Translations under genes and position numbers: made by a program
The notes under the pieces: generated by a model
What the model was told of the DNA's origin: nothing
What the model saw: only the letters and a program-made list of their open reading frames with translations
The model's database searches: none
Assembly: GCA_017416505.1 (NCBI GenBank)
Contig: JAFQCI010000124.1
Span: 1 to 64,000 of the forward strand
Direction of reading: 5' to 3'
Length of the DNA stretch: 64,000 nt
Origin: Lachnospiraceae bacterium
GTDB taxonomy: Bacteria > Bacillota_A > Clostridia > Lachnospirales > Lachnospiraceae
Part shown: one piece after another, positions 36,485 through 46,116 of the stretch
How positions within the stretch are numbered: position 1 is the stretch's first letter
Layout: every line of letters begins with the position of its first letter

Positions 36485-39409
36485 ATGAATTATAGTGTAG
36501 GACAGAAGTTAGGAAATTATGAGATTCTTTCGATAGAAAATTTACCAGAACAAAATGCAATAGGATATCGCTTAGAGCATAGAACAACAAAGGCAAAGGT
36601 AGCGGTGATATCCTGTGATGATAATAATAAAGTGTTTGGCATTGGATTCCGTACACCACCAAAGGATTCTACAGGAGTACCTCACATCATTGAGCATACT
36701 GTATTATGTGGTTCGAAGAAGTATCCTTCCAAGGACCCTTTTGTGGAATTGGCGAAGGGTTCTTTGAATTCCTTTTTAAATGCCATGACGTATCCGGATA
36801 AAACTATTTATCCGATTGCAAGTTATAATGACAAGGATTTTCATAACTTAATGGATGTATATTTGGATGCAGTTTTCCATCCTAATATATATAAAAAAGA
36901 GGAAATTTTTAAGCAGGAAGGCTGGCATTACGATTTAGAGAGCATTGAGGGAGAATTGACTTATAATGGTGTAGTTTATAACGAAATGAAGGGTGTATTT
37001 TCCTCTCCAGAGGACCAACTCACCAGAGCCATTGTAAATTCATTGTTTCCTAATACCGCTTATGGTGTGGAATCCGGTGGTGACCCGAAAAATATACCAG
37101 AATTAACGTATGAAGATTTTATAGAGTTCCATAAGACTTACTACCACCCATCCAATAGTTATATTTATCTTTATGGGGATATGGATTTTGAAAAAGACTT
37201 AGAATATATTGATACAGAATATTTATCAGAATTTGAGTATCAGGAAATTGATTCTGTCATTGGAAAAGAAAAGGCATTTTTAAAGCCGGTAGAATATAAA
37301 GAGTATTATTCCGTTTCAGATGAACAGGAAGAGGAAACAGAATATTATTACAGCTATAATGTAGTGATTGAGGAAAGTGTGAATCAAAAATTATATCTGG
37401 CATTTCAGATATTAGAATATGCCTTACTCTGTGTTCCGGGAGCTCCATTAAAACAAAAATTGTTAGATGCCCAGTTAGGCAGTGATGTTGATAGCTTTTT
37501 TGATAACGGTATTTTGCAACCGATTTTCAGCATTAATATAAAGGGTGCAAAGAAGGACGATGAAGCACGTTTTTATCAGGTATTGGAAGAAACTATGAAG
37601 GAACTGGTAGAAAAGGGAATTTCAAAGAGAAGTCTGATTGCAGCCATTAATAATTTTGAGTTTAAATATAGAGAAGCTAATTTTGGAAGATATCCCAAGG
37701 GGCTTATGTATATGCTTAAAATGTATGATTCCTGGCTTTATGATGAAACAAAGCCATTCTTACATTTGAATACAAAAGAAACCTTTGCCTGGTTAAAAGA
37801 GCAGTTAGAGAAGGGATATTTTGAAGAAATTTTAGAACGATATTTTCTTAATAATCCACATAAATCAAAAGTTTCTTTGATACCTAAGATAGGTTACAAT
37901 GAGGAAAATGAAGCGAAATTAAAAGAAGAACTGCAAAAGAAGAAAGACAGCATGACGAAGGATCAGTTAGAGGCTCTTGTGGAGGATACCAAGGCATTAA
38001 AACGATATCAGGAAGAACCATCTTCCAAGGAAGACATTGAAAAGATTCCATTGTTATCTATTGAGGACATTGAAAAGAAAACACAAAAATTAGTGAATGA
38101 TGTAAAAGAACAGGCCGGAGTGAAAGTAGTATATCACCCATTGTTCACCAATGGAATTTCTTATATTAAACTTAGTTTCTCCATGGACGATTTTTCAAGG
38201 GAACAGATAGGTTATGCTACTATTTTAGAGGATTTATTGTTTGAGTCAGATACTAAGAACTTTTCTTATACAGAACTATCCAATGAGATATTGATTGAAA
38301 CCGGTGGCATTGGCTTATCCAGTAAGGCAATGACAAATTATGCCCAGAATAAAGAAAGAGTTTTATTTGAAGTAGGGTGCAAATGTTTTGATAATAAAGT
38401 AGAAAAAGCCTTTGAATTAATGAAGGAAATTATGTTTACTGCTAAATTACAGGATACCAAAAAGATAAAAGAAATCATTGGTCGTTCCAAAGCACAAATG
38501 CAGGGCAGACTGCTTTCTTCCGGTCATCAGACCGCTTCCCTAAGGGGCGCAGCTTCCATTAATAAAACTTCCTATATCAATGATTTGCTGACCGGTGTAG
38601 GTTATTATGAATTCATTGAAGATTTGGATAAGAATTTTGAAGAAAAGAAAGAAGAAATCCTAAAAGGCTTAGAAGAAACAAGAAAAGCCATCTTCACCAA
38701 GGGAAATCTGATTGTAAGTTATATCGGAAACAGTGAAGAAAGAGAAGTTGTAATGGAACGAGAAATTTCTGCCTTGAATCAGGAATTATGGGAGAAAACA
38801 AAAAATCAGCCTCTTGTATTTGAGCCTTCTTTGAAAGGTTTGGGTATGAAGACAGAAAGTAAGGTGCAATATGCAGCCTTAGTCGGTGATTTTAAGAAGG
38901 CAGGATATGAATATACAGGAGCATTGCAGGTATTACAGACGATTTTCTCTTATGACTATCTTTGGATTCAGGTTAGAGTAAAGGGTGGAGCCTATGGTGC
39001 AATGTGTAATTTCGCAATGTCAGGGGTGGGATATTTTACTTCTTACCGTGACCCGGAATTAGCCAAAACTTACGATGTTTATGAAAATGCTGCGAAATAT
39101 CTTCGTGACTTTGATATTTCAGACAGGGATATGACGAAGTATATTATAGGTACCATCGGAAACATTGATACTCCACTTACTCCATTGGCATTGGGAGAAA
39201 AATCATATTATGCTTATCTGTCAGGCTTAGAGGAAAAGGATTACCAGAAAAACAGAGATGAAATTTTAGCTACGAATGTGGAAACCATTCGTTCACTGGC
39301 ACCTTATATTGAGGCAATTACGGAAAATAGCGTATACTGTGCAGTAGGAAGTGAAGGAAAGCTAATGGAAGTAAAAGATTACTTTAAGGACATTGTAAAG
39401 ATATTCTAG
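36485..39409 (+). CDS. M16C insulinase-family metallopeptidase
   Basis: The 974-residue protein is a two-half pitrilysin-like zinc peptidase of the presequence-protease (PreP/Cym1) type. The inverted zinc motif HIIEH is near residue 64, with the downstream Glu in NEMKG. The motif SLNSFLNAMTYPDKTIYP is characteristic. These are cytoplasmic oligopeptidases in bacteria. GGAAAGGAAG precedes the ATG. Confidence 0.93.
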   Translation: MNYSVGQKLGNYEILSIENLPEQNAIGYRLEHRTTKAKVAVISCDDNNKVFGIGFRTPPKDSTGVPHIIEHTVLCGSKKYPSKDPFVELAKGSLNSFLNAMTYPDKTIYPIASYNDKDFHNLMDVYLDAVFHPNIYKKEEIFKQEGWHYDLESIEGELTYNGVVYNEMKGVFSSPEDQLTRAIVNSLFPNTAYGVESGGDPKNIPELTYEDFIEFHKTYYHPSNSYIYLYGDMDFEKDLEYIDTEYLSEFEYQEIDSVIGKEKAFLKPVEYKEYYSVSDEQEEETEYYYSYNVVIEESVNQKLYLAFQILEYALLCVPGAPLKQKLLDAQLGSDVDSFFDNGILQPIFSINIKGAKKDDEARFYQVLEETMKELVEKGISKRSLIAAINNFEFKYREANFGRYPKGLMYMLKMYDSWLYDETKPFLHLNTKETFAWLKEQLEKGYFEEILERYFLNNPHKSKVSLIPKIGYNEENEAKLKEELQKKKDSMTKDQLEALVEDTKALKRYQEEPSSKEDIEKIPLLSIEDIEKKTQKLVNDVKEQAGVKVVYHPLFTNGISYIKLSFSMDDFSREQIGYATILEDLLFESDTKNFSYTELSNEILIETGGIGLSSKAMTNYAQNKERVLFEVGCKCFDNKVEKAFELMKEIMFTAKLQDTKKIKEIIGRSKAQMQGRLLSSGHQTASLRGAASINKTSYINDLLTGVGYYEFIEDLDKNFEEKKEEILKGLEETRKAIFTKGNLIVSYIGNSEEREVVMEREISALNQELWEKTKNQPLVFEPSLKGLGMKTESKVQYAALVGDFKKAGYEYTGALQVLQTIFSYDYLWIQVRVKGGAYGAMCNFAMSGVGYFTSYRDPELAKTYDVYENAAKYLRDFDISDRDMTKYIIGTIGNIDTPLTPLALGEKSYYAYLSGLEEKDYQKNRDEILATNVETIRSLAPYIEAITENSVYCAVGSEGKLMEVKDYFKDIVKIF

Positions 39410-39459
39410 GAAAACAGGTATACTATGAATTGAAAAATGATTGTTTATGTAAGATTCAT

Positions 39460-39492
39460 GTTACTGTTTATGAGGCACGAGTGGACAGTAAC
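39460..39492. repeat. 33-bp REP-like palindrome, copy 2
   Basis: GTTACTGTTTAT and GTGGACAGTAAC flank the same GAGGCACGA centre as at 12668-12700; the inner ends of the arms have drifted. It also lies shortly after a stop codon, in an intergenic space. Confidence 0.75.
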
Positions 39493-39547
39493 AGATTCAT
39501 AGGTTAATTGTCGCAGCTTACTATTAAAGGATAAAAAGAGGGAATAT

Positions 39548-40453
39548 ATGAAAAAAGAATATAAGTCAGGTTTTGTAACGATTATTGGACGGCCTAATGT
39601 AGGAAAATCAACTTTAATGAACCAGTTGATTGGACAAAAAATTGCTATTACTTCCAATAAACCGCAGACTACAAGAAACAGAATCCAAACCGTATTAACC
39701 AATGAAGAGGGACAGATTATTTTTCTGGATACCCCGGGAATCATTAAGGCAAAAAATAAATTAGGGGAGTACATGTTAAATGTAGCCACAAGAACCTTAG
39801 AAGAAGTGGATGTGATTTTGTGGATTGTAGAGCCAACGAATTTTATTGGAGCCTTAGAAGAATATATTATTGAGCAGTTGAAAAAAGTAAAAACCCCGGT
39901 GATTCTTGGTGTAAATAAAATCGATTCCGTAGGGGAAAAAGAAGTACTTGAGGCGATTTCTACTTATAAAGATGTTTTAAACATCGCAGAAATCGTTCCG
40001 GTTTCCGCAATGGAAGGAACCGGAACCGACGATTTGGTTGCCACCATTATGAAATATCTGCCGGAGGGTCCACAGTTTTTTGATGAAGATACTATTACCG
40101 ACCAGCCGGAACGTCAGATTGTGGCAGAATTAATTCGTGAAAAGGCACTTCGTTGTCTGGATAAAGAAATTCCTCATGGAATTGCAGTAGTCATTGATAG
40201 CATGAAGGAAAGAAAGAAATCCGATATCATAGATATTGATGCTACCATTGTCTGTGAAAGAGATTCCCATAAGGGAATTATCATAGGAAAACAGGGAGCC
40301 ATGTTAAAGAAGATTGGTTCCCAGGCAAGGGTGGAGATGGAAAATCTTTTAGATGCGAAAGTAAATTTAAAAATTTGGGTAAAAGTCCGAAAAGACTGGC
40401 GTGATAATGAATTGTATTTAAAGAACTACGGATACAATCAAAAGGATTATTAA
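39548..40453 (+). CDS. era: GTPase Era
   Basis: Era assists 30S maturation near the 16S rRNA 3' end. The 301-residue protein has G1 GRPNVGKST, G3 DTPG, G4 NKID and a C-terminal KH domain with the GKQGAMLKKIG motif. AAAGAGGG precedes the ATG. It is followed after one base by recO, the conserved order. Confidence 0.97.
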   Translation: MKKEYKSGFVTIIGRPNVGKSTLMNQLIGQKIAITSNKPQTTRNRIQTVLTNEEGQIIFLDTPGIIKAKNKLGEYMLNVATRTLEEVDVILWIVEPTNFIGALEEYIIEQLKKVKTPVILGVNKIDSVGEKEVLEAISTYKDVLNIAEIVPVSAMEGTGTDDLVATIMKYLPEGPQFFDEDTITDQPERQIVAELIREKALRCLDKEIPHGIAVVIDSMKERKKSDIIDIDATIVCERDSHKGIIIGKQGAMLKKIGSQARVEMENLLDAKVNLKIWVKVRKDWRDNELYLKNYGYNQKDY

Positions 40454-40454
40454 A

Positions 40455-41207
40455 ATGACAAACCAGGTAGTTTTAACAGGAATTATTTTATCGGTATCTT
40501 TAGTAGGGGACTATGATAAAAGATTTGTGCTTTTAACAAAGGAGAGAGGGAAGGTTACGGTCTTTGCCAGAGGAGCCAGAAGGCAAAAAAGTAATGTGAT
40601 GGCAGTGACCGAAGCCTTTACCTATGGAAGGTTTACTTTGTTTGAGGGCAGGGATGCCTATTCTTTTGTCAGTGCAGAAGTGGATGAATACTTTATGTCA
40701 GTAAAAGAAGATTTGCAGGCAGTAGCCTATGCTTCTTATTTTGCAGAATTTGCGGAACACCTTACAAGGGAAAATATGAATGAAAAAAACATATTAAAAC
40801 TTTTGTATCAGACCTTAAGGGTACTGGGTGCCAAGGTGATTGAGTATCCATTGATTAAGTGTATATACGAAATAAAGTTATTGGCATATTACGGTTTGCA
40901 GATGCAGGTTTTTCACTGCGTTTCCTGTGAAAAAGAAGGAGAGAATTTCGTATTTCGTGCTGACAAGGGAGGCATCTGTTGCCCGAATTGTACCAAGGTA
41001 TCCTTAAGAGAAAGATATCTGAATACCTCTACCATTTATACCCTGCAATATATTATCAGCAGTAAAATTGAGCAGCTTTATTCCTTTCGTGTGACACTAG
41101 AGGTTCAAAAGGAATTAGAAGCCATCTGTAAAGAATATATCAAAGAGTATGTAGATAGAAAGTTTAAGTCTTTAGAATTTTTAGAATGTATTGAAGCATT
41201 GTCTTAG
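40455..41207 (+). CDS. recO: DNA repair protein RecO
   Basis: RecO loads RecA with RecR. The 250-residue protein has an N-terminal OB-fold (about 1-80) and a C-terminal domain with a zinc site formed by CVSC and CCPNC. A terminator hairpin follows. Confidence 0.95.
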   Translation: MTNQVVLTGIILSVSLVGDYDKRFVLLTKERGKVTVFARGARRQKSNVMAVTEAFTYGRFTLFEGRDAYSFVSAEVDEYFMSVKEDLQAVAYASYFAEFAEHLTRENMNEKNILKLLYQTLRVLGAKVIEYPLIKCIYEIKLLAYYGLQMQVFHCVSCEKEGENFVFRADKGGICCPNCTKVSLRERYLNTSTIYTLQYIISSKIEQLYSFRVTLEVQKELEAICKEYIKEYVDRKFKSLEFLECIEALS

Positions 41208-41212
41208 ATAAG

Positions 41213-41258
41213 AAGGGAAAGAAATTACGAAAAGTGTAAAGTTTCTTTCCCTTTTGTT
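41213..41258. terminator. Terminator after recO
   Basis: AAGGGAAAGAAA and TTTCTTTCCCTT form a 12-bp stem followed by TTGTTCT. Confidence 0.85.
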
Positions 41259-41308
41259 CTGTCAGAAAATAGAAGAATCTTTAAAATTAAAATCCTTTTT
41301 GATGTTAT

Positions 41309-42064
41309 CTATCGGTCTAAGATAGTATGGTTTGTTTTTACGATAGAGCGTGGAAGAGCATCTTTAGCATTTTTCCAAGGCTCGTCCTGATAGCGGTAAT
41401 CGAATTTATTAATGAACCATTCGATGTCTTCTGCCAGTCGGCTCATGTTTTCGAAATAAACTTCATTTAAAAGGTTAAGAAAAGAGTCTAATTCAGCACC
41501 TTTTAAGTATTCTTTGGAAGTTTCAAATAATAAACCATAATGGTAGGTGCAAAATCCTTTACAGCTTTTAAATTTGGAAGAAAAATCTTTATCCTTTTTC
41601 CATAAATGAAAAATAGTATGAAGATACCGTTCAAAGGTATGATTGACTCGATTACAGATAAAACAGTTTTCTTCTTTCTTTTGGATGTATGTCCAGACAG
41701 GAGTGGTGGTTTTATCTTTCTTTAACAAGCCGGAACCTGCCGGTTTTTTAGTAGATAATGCTTTTAAATCCTTGGTAGTTTTCATCATATGGGTTTGTAA
41801 CATTAAGGCAAGGCCCAGACGGTTATTTTGTTCATACAGAGTTTTAATATGAACCATACAAAAGCCTTGTTCGTCCGTTAAGGCACGATTGTCGTCTTCC
41901 ATGTAACTTGGTCCCATGGTGTATTCTATGGCATTTTGTTCTAATTCTTTTCGCATGGCACACAGAGGACATTCACAGTCTGCGGCAAAAGCATCGTTTA
42001 CGGGAATGGTATATAATTCTTCTTTCATATCATTTGCAATCCTTTCTTCTATGATTAGTGTCAT
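41309..42064 (-). CDS. DUF6062 family cysteine-rich protein
   Basis: This protein of about 240-251 residues has several paired cysteines (CECPLC near the N-terminus, CFIC mid-protein, CKGFC later) and CMVH/CTYH combinations, suggesting bound metal. I recall such proteins from Lachnospiraceae as DUF6062; function unknown. An internal ATG at 42028, with AAAGGA 11 bases upstream, is the likelier start than 42064. It is transcribed against recO. Confidence 0.7.
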   Translation of the reverse strand: MTLIIEERIANDMKEELYTIPVNDAFAADCECPLCAMRKELEQNAIEYTMGPSYMEDDNRALTDEQGFCMVHIKTLYEQNNRLGLALMLQTHMMKTTKDLKALSTKKPAGSGLLKKDKTTTPVWTYIQKKEENCFICNRVNHTFERYLHTIFHLWKKDKDFSSKFKSCKGFCTYHYGLLFETSKEYLKGAELDSFLNLLNEVYFENMSRLAEDIEWFINKFDYRYQDEPWKNAKDALPRSIVKTNHTILDR

Positions 42065-42200
42065 GTATTGTTTCTATTATCCGGATGATTCATTTAAAAA
42101 CATGTTAAAACCAACAAAAAGGCTGTTTGTTCGAAATCTTCTTTATTATAACATGAATATTGCAGATTAGAAAAGGAAAAAGGTAAAATCAGCAATTTTT

Positions 42201-42229
42201 TTGATATTGAAAAAAATATATGATATACT
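42201..42229 (+). promoter_or_regulatory. SigmaA-type promoter upstream of MITE copy A
   Basis: TTGATA (42201-42206) and TATACT (42224-42229) are 17 bp apart. Transcription would start at about 42236, at the edge of the MITE, and run through it into the gene at 42379. Confidence 0.7.
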
Positions 42230-42234
42230 AAGGT

Positions 42235-42347
42235 GGCAATTGTGAAACTAAAATATTTTATGTGAAAGCGATACAAAATGAACAAAACATTTGTATTTGT
42301 TTCTTTTGTATCACTCAATGTAAGTTTTGGATAGTTTCGCAATTTCC
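42235..42347 (+). mobile_element. MITE copy A (113 bp)
   Basis: The left end GGCAATTGTGAAACTA is a drifted version of GGTAATTGCGAAACTA in the other copies; the right end TAGTTTCGCAATTTCC is its inverse, followed by TA. Inner subterminal arms GATACAAAATGAACAAAA and TTTCTTTTGTATCAC are also inverted. It lies in the 5' leader of the downstream gene and would fold into a long RNA hairpin. Confidence 0.8.
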
Positions 42348-42378
42348 TATTAGAAAGTTAAGAAAGAGGGAAAATATT

Positions 42379-44022
42379 ATGGCGAACAAAAAGAAAAAGG
42401 GAAAGAAATCGCACCCATATCTCATATCAGCAGCGGTTACTATCATTGTAGGAGCAATTCTTTATTATTTTTTACTTCCACCTTTAAATATCAGTAGTGT
42501 GGCAAGCTGGTTTTTCTTCGGTGGATTGTTTATTGCTTATACTGTAGTTAGCAGCATTGCTAATGGTATTGTGAATGACACGTTAAAAGAAACGAAGATG
42601 CCAAAACAGGATAAAATACAATTTTATATTATTGGTGCAGGAGTGTTAGTATTTATCATTGGTGGAATTGCTTCTTCTAAACTTTTTCAGTCCTCCACTT
42701 ATGCGAATTTAATGCAGGTGCAGGATTATGAATTTGAAGATGTGATTTCTGAGTCAGAAGAAATTTCTGATATTGCTTTAATGGATACTGCAAGTGCTCA
42801 AATCGTGGGAGATAGAGCCATAGGTTCTTTATCTGATGTAGTCAGTCAGTTTGTTGTGGGCGAAGATTACAGCCAGATTGCATATAACGGAAAACCACTT
42901 AAAATATCATCTTTGGAATATGCAGGATTTTTTAAATATTTAAACAATAAATCGGAAGGTGTTCCAGGATATGTTGCAGTAGACCCGGTTACGAACGATG
43001 CAAAATATGTAAAATTAGAGCAGAATATTCAATATACAAAATCAGCGTATTTTGGAAAGGACTTGTATCGTAAATTAAGATTCAGTTATCCGACTGCAAT
43101 CTTTGAAGGATATCATTTTGAAGTGGATGAAGAAGGAAATCCTTATTATATCTGTCCGATTGTAAAGAAATCGGCAGGTTTATTTGGGGCAGAAGATATC
43201 AAGGCAGTTGTAGTTTTTGACCCGGTTACAGGGGAATCCGAAAAATATGAGGTAGGCGAAATTCCAGAATGGATTGACCGTGTTTATGACGGTGATTTAT
43301 TGCAGGAACAATATGATTCTTACGGAACATTACAAAAGGGATTCTGGAATAGTTGTTTTGGAAAGTCAGGATGTAAAAAAACAACAGAAGATTATGGATA
43401 TAAGGTAATCGATAATGATGTGTGGATTTATACCGGTGTTACTTCGGTATCAGGGGACGAATCGAATATCGGATTTGTATTAATGAATTCCAGAACTAAG
43501 GAAAGTAGATATATTTCCGTAGCAGGAGCAGAAGAATTTTCAGCTATGTCTGCAGCAGAAGGTCAGGTACAACATTTAGGGTATGTTGCTTCCTTCCCAT
43601 CTTTAGTAAACATTGATGGTCAGCCAACCTATATCATGGTTTTAAAAGATAATGGTGGGTTAGTGAAAATGTATGCTATGGTAAATGTAGAAAAGTATAA
43701 TTTGGTAGCAACAGGAAGTACACAAACAGAAGTACTTACTGCATATGAAACTTTGTTACATTCTTCCGGATTACTTCAAAAAGAAGAAGTAGACTTAGAA
43801 ACAAAAGCTTCAAAAGAAATTGAAATAAAAGAAATTCAATATATTACATTGTCAGGGGATACTGTAGTATACATCAAAGACATTGAGGGAAATGTATACA
43901 AACAATATTTTGCTGAAAATGAGAATTTAATTTTATTATCCGTAGGCGATAAAGTGAAAGTAATCTTCGAAGAGGGGGATGAAGATATTTCTACTTTATA
44001 TTCCTTTGAAACATTGGATTAA
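42379..44022 (+). CDS. Membrane-anchored protein of unknown function
   Basis: The 547-residue protein starts with a Lys-rich stretch, then three hydrophobic helices (LISAAVTIIVGAILYYFLL; FFFGGLFIAYTVVSSI; FYIIGAGVLVFIIGGI) within about 105 residues, and a large, probably extracytoplasmic domain. No catalytic motif is recognised; repeated short beta-like segments (DPVTNDAKYVKLE, DPVTGESEKYEV) hint at a two-lobed PepSY-like fold, unproven. The ATG at 42379 has AAGAGGG upstream. A longer open frame to 42262 runs through the MITE and is not credible. Confidence 0.75.
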   Translation: MANKKKKGKKSHPYLISAAVTIIVGAILYYFLLPPLNISSVASWFFFGGLFIAYTVVSSIANGIVNDTLKETKMPKQDKIQFYIIGAGVLVFIIGGIASSKLFQSSTYANLMQVQDYEFEDVISESEEISDIALMDTASAQIVGDRAIGSLSDVVSQFVVGEDYSQIAYNGKPLKISSLEYAGFFKYLNNKSEGVPGYVAVDPVTNDAKYVKLEQNIQYTKSAYFGKDLYRKLRFSYPTAIFEGYHFEVDEEGNPYYICPIVKKSAGLFGAEDIKAVVVFDPVTGESEKYEVGEIPEWIDRVYDGDLLQEQYDSYGTLQKGFWNSCFGKSGCKKTTEDYGYKVIDNDVWIYTGVTSVSGDESNIGFVLMNSRTKESRYISVAGAEEFSAMSAAEGQVQHLGYVASFPSLVNIDGQPTYIMVLKDNGGLVKMYAMVNVEKYNLVATGSTQTEVLTAYETLLHSSGLLQKEEVDLETKASKEIEIKEIQYITLSGDTVVYIKDIEGNVYKQYFAENENLILLSVGDKVKVIFEEGDEDISTLYSFETLD

Positions 44023-44151
44023 TATAGTGTTGCGTAGATGAATGCCTTGTTACATCGTGAACCATAATTAGCTTTCATATGAAAATTTGGTAAATGGGGT
44101 GTAGTGATTGGGGAAGATTTATAAAACTAAATTGTGGTTAGGAGATAATTT

Positions 44152-44673
44152 ATGAGCAATAAAATGAAAATAATAGCGTTAGGAGTTGTAATAGTAGTAG
44201 GCATTTTGATTTACAAATATAATTCAACCTCATATTCTAATAATGATTTATATGAAAACATGGAGTGGGGAATGAGTGTTGCTGAGGTGAGAGAAAAATC
44301 AGAGGATTTAGGGGAAATATGGGAAGCGGAACCGAAAATATTAGGTGAAAAAGCATTTTATACAGCAAAGGGAAACAGCTTTGAGGGAAATAAAGATATA
44401 AATTACACGATAATGTACATATTCAAAGAAGATAAACTTGGAAGTGTATATTTGAAATTTGAAAATGCGGATTGTGACATTAATTTAGATAAGTTTTATA
44501 AGAAACTTTCCAAAGGATTTGACAGTAAGTATGAAAAAACGGCGTCACTCGATAATCAGGAGAGTGAATATGAAATGTGGGAATCTGAAAAATCCACGAT
44601 TAATTTGCTTAAACTTTCCTTAGGAACAGGTATAAGTCTGGTTTACGAAGATATAGAATGGTTGAATCAATAA
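44152..44673 (+). CDS. Membrane-anchored or secreted hypothetical protein
   Basis: The 173-residue protein has an N-terminal hydrophobic segment (IIALGVVIVVGILIY) and a soluble acidic domain with NMEWGMSVAEVREKSEDLG, a pattern often seen in small extracytoplasmic proteins. The function is unknown. GGAGATAA precedes the ATG. A terminator lies 60 bases after the stop. Confidence 0.65.
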   Translation: MSNKMKIIALGVVIVVGILIYKYNSTSYSNNDLYENMEWGMSVAEVREKSEDLGEIWEAEPKILGEKAFYTAKGNSFEGNKDINYTIMYIFKEDKLGSVYLKFENADCDINLDKFYKKLSKGFDSKYEKTASLDNQESEYEMWESEKSTINLLKLSLGTGISLVYEDIEWLNQ

Positions 44674-44734
44674 GATGAAATAGTGATATATTAAAAAGTT
44701 GTTTCATATGTTCTAAGCTCCCTTGTATGTAAAA

Positions 44735-44787
44735 TAGGTGTTGATATTAAGCTTGTAAAACTTAATATCAGCACCTAATTTATTATG
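44735..44787 (+). terminator. Terminator after the 44.2-kb gene
   Basis: Arms TAGGTGTTGATATTAAG and CTTAATATCAGCACCTA form a 17-bp stem with one wobble pair and a 9-base loop, followed by ATTTATTAT. The rest of this 294-base gap shows no other feature I can support. Confidence 0.8.
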
Positions 44788-44967
44788 GTACAATGAATAG
44801 GCTCTCTTTTCATACGCTATTTTTTGTGCTAAAATAAAAAAATGCAGACATACTAATCTATAGATTGAATTGTGGTAGCAAAAGCACAGAACAATTCGTA
44901 GGTGCATGAGGTAACATACCTTTTGCCCCAACATCATTTTTATGAAATGTGAAAGGTTGGTATTTAT

Positions 44968-45819
44968 ATGGGTAAATTAGCGAAAAAGTATATGTTTTTT
45001 CTATTGGCTTCTCTTTCTTATGCAATTGGAATCAGTTTATTTTTAGACCCAAACCAGTTGGCTCCCGGTGGAATCGTGGGAATTTGTGTAATTTTACATC
45101 AATTCACCCATATATCCACAGGAACCTTATACTTTGTTTTAAATGTGCCGATATTGATACTCGGATTTATCAAATTCGGTTCTAAGGTTATGATGGATAC
45201 CTTATTTATGGTGGTATTAAATTCGATTTTTACCAACTATTTTACAGCTTATGGTCCGGTTACAAAGGAATATTTATTGGCAGCCATTGCAGGAAGCGTA
45301 TTGGTAGGGGTGGGAATCGGAATTGTGTTCCGCCAGGGGGCAACCACAGGAGGAATCGATATTATTGTAAAATTGCTTCGTAGCAAATTTCCACATATGT
45401 CTACGGGGAAAATTTTTATGATACTTGATATTCTTGTGGTAACTATTTCAGGAATTGTATTTGGAAATTTTAATTTGGCAATGTATGCTTTTATCGCTGT
45501 AGTTTTTTCCTCAAAGGTAGTAGATTATATTTTATATGGGGATGATGAAGCTAAGTTAATTTATATCATCAGTAATTCCCAAAAGGAAATTACCGAGAGG
45601 TTATTAAAAGAAGCCAATGTGGGTGTTACCTTTATACAAGGTTCTGGGGGATATAGTAAGACAAATTATGAAATCATTATGTGTGTAGTAAGAAAACGTC
45701 TTTCTCCCAAAGTGGAGGAAATCGTAAAAGAAGAGGATGAAAAAGCTTTTATGATAGTCTGCAGAGCCAGTGAGATTTTCGGGGAAGGATATAAAAAGAT
45801 AGGACGAGAAAATGGTTAA
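44968..45819 (+). CDS. YitT family membrane protein
   Basis: The 283-residue protein has five or six membrane helices (about residues 8-180) with the family motif GATTGGIDIIVKLL and a C-terminal cytoplasmic DUF2179 domain (about 195-275). YitT proteins are common in Firmicutes and have no firmly known substrate. It overlaps the next small gene by 8 bases. Confidence 0.92.
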   Translation: MGKLAKKYMFFLLASLSYAIGISLFLDPNQLAPGGIVGICVILHQFTHISTGTLYFVLNVPILILGFIKFGSKVMMDTLFMVVLNSIFTNYFTAYGPVTKEYLLAAIAGSVLVGVGIGIVFRQGATTGGIDIIVKLLRSKFPHMSTGKIFMILDILVVTISGIVFGNFNLAMYAFIAVVFSSKVVDYILYGDDEAKLIYIISNSQKEITERLLKEANVGVTFIQGSGGYSKTNYEIIMCVVRKRLSPKVEEIVKEEDEKAFMIVCRASEIFGEGYKKIGRENG

Positions 45820-46084
45820 AGAAGAAGATATTTTAAATTTTAATTTTTTTGCTTATAAAGGGATATTTACCGGAAGTTCAAAAGACTTTCGGTATCGAAT
45901 GAAAAAAGATACAGTAAAAAAGGGGGAGGATGAGGAAACTGTGTTAAGAGCATGGTGTTGGAAAGGGTTATATTGTTTTGATAAGACTCCTGAGGAAATC
46001 ATACAGACAAAGGATTTTTCTTTTGATGAAGAGGGAAGAAAACAGGCAATTGCCTGGTTGAATGAGATGGAGCAGGAAATATAG
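45812..46084 (+). CDS. Small conserved-looking hypothetical protein
   Basis: The 90-residue acidic protein is not recognised. It contains a tryptophan/cysteine pair (RAWCWKGLYCFDKTPEE) and ends with a predicted helix. It starts inside the end of the yitT-like gene and is followed 32 bases later by the alarmone synthetase gene, so the three are probably one operon. Confidence 0.6.
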   Translation: MVKEEDILNFNFFAYKGIFTGSSKDFRYRMKKDTVKKGEDEETVLRAWCWKGLYCFDKTPEEIIQTKDFSFDEEGRKQAIAWLNEMEQEI

Positions 46085-46116
46085 TTATGAAGAATTAGGT
46101 ACAAAGGAGAAGGAAA

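Noticed and set aside
42262..42378. Longer N-terminus for the 42.4-kb membrane protein
   Set aside because: The added residues are translated MITE sequence; the ATG at 42379 has the ribosome site and begins a normal Lys-rich membrane-anchor sequence.
44713..44937. Minus-strand small gene in the gap before the yitT-like gene
   Set aside because: It overlaps the terminator hairpin, lacks a ribosome site and has no coding-like pattern.
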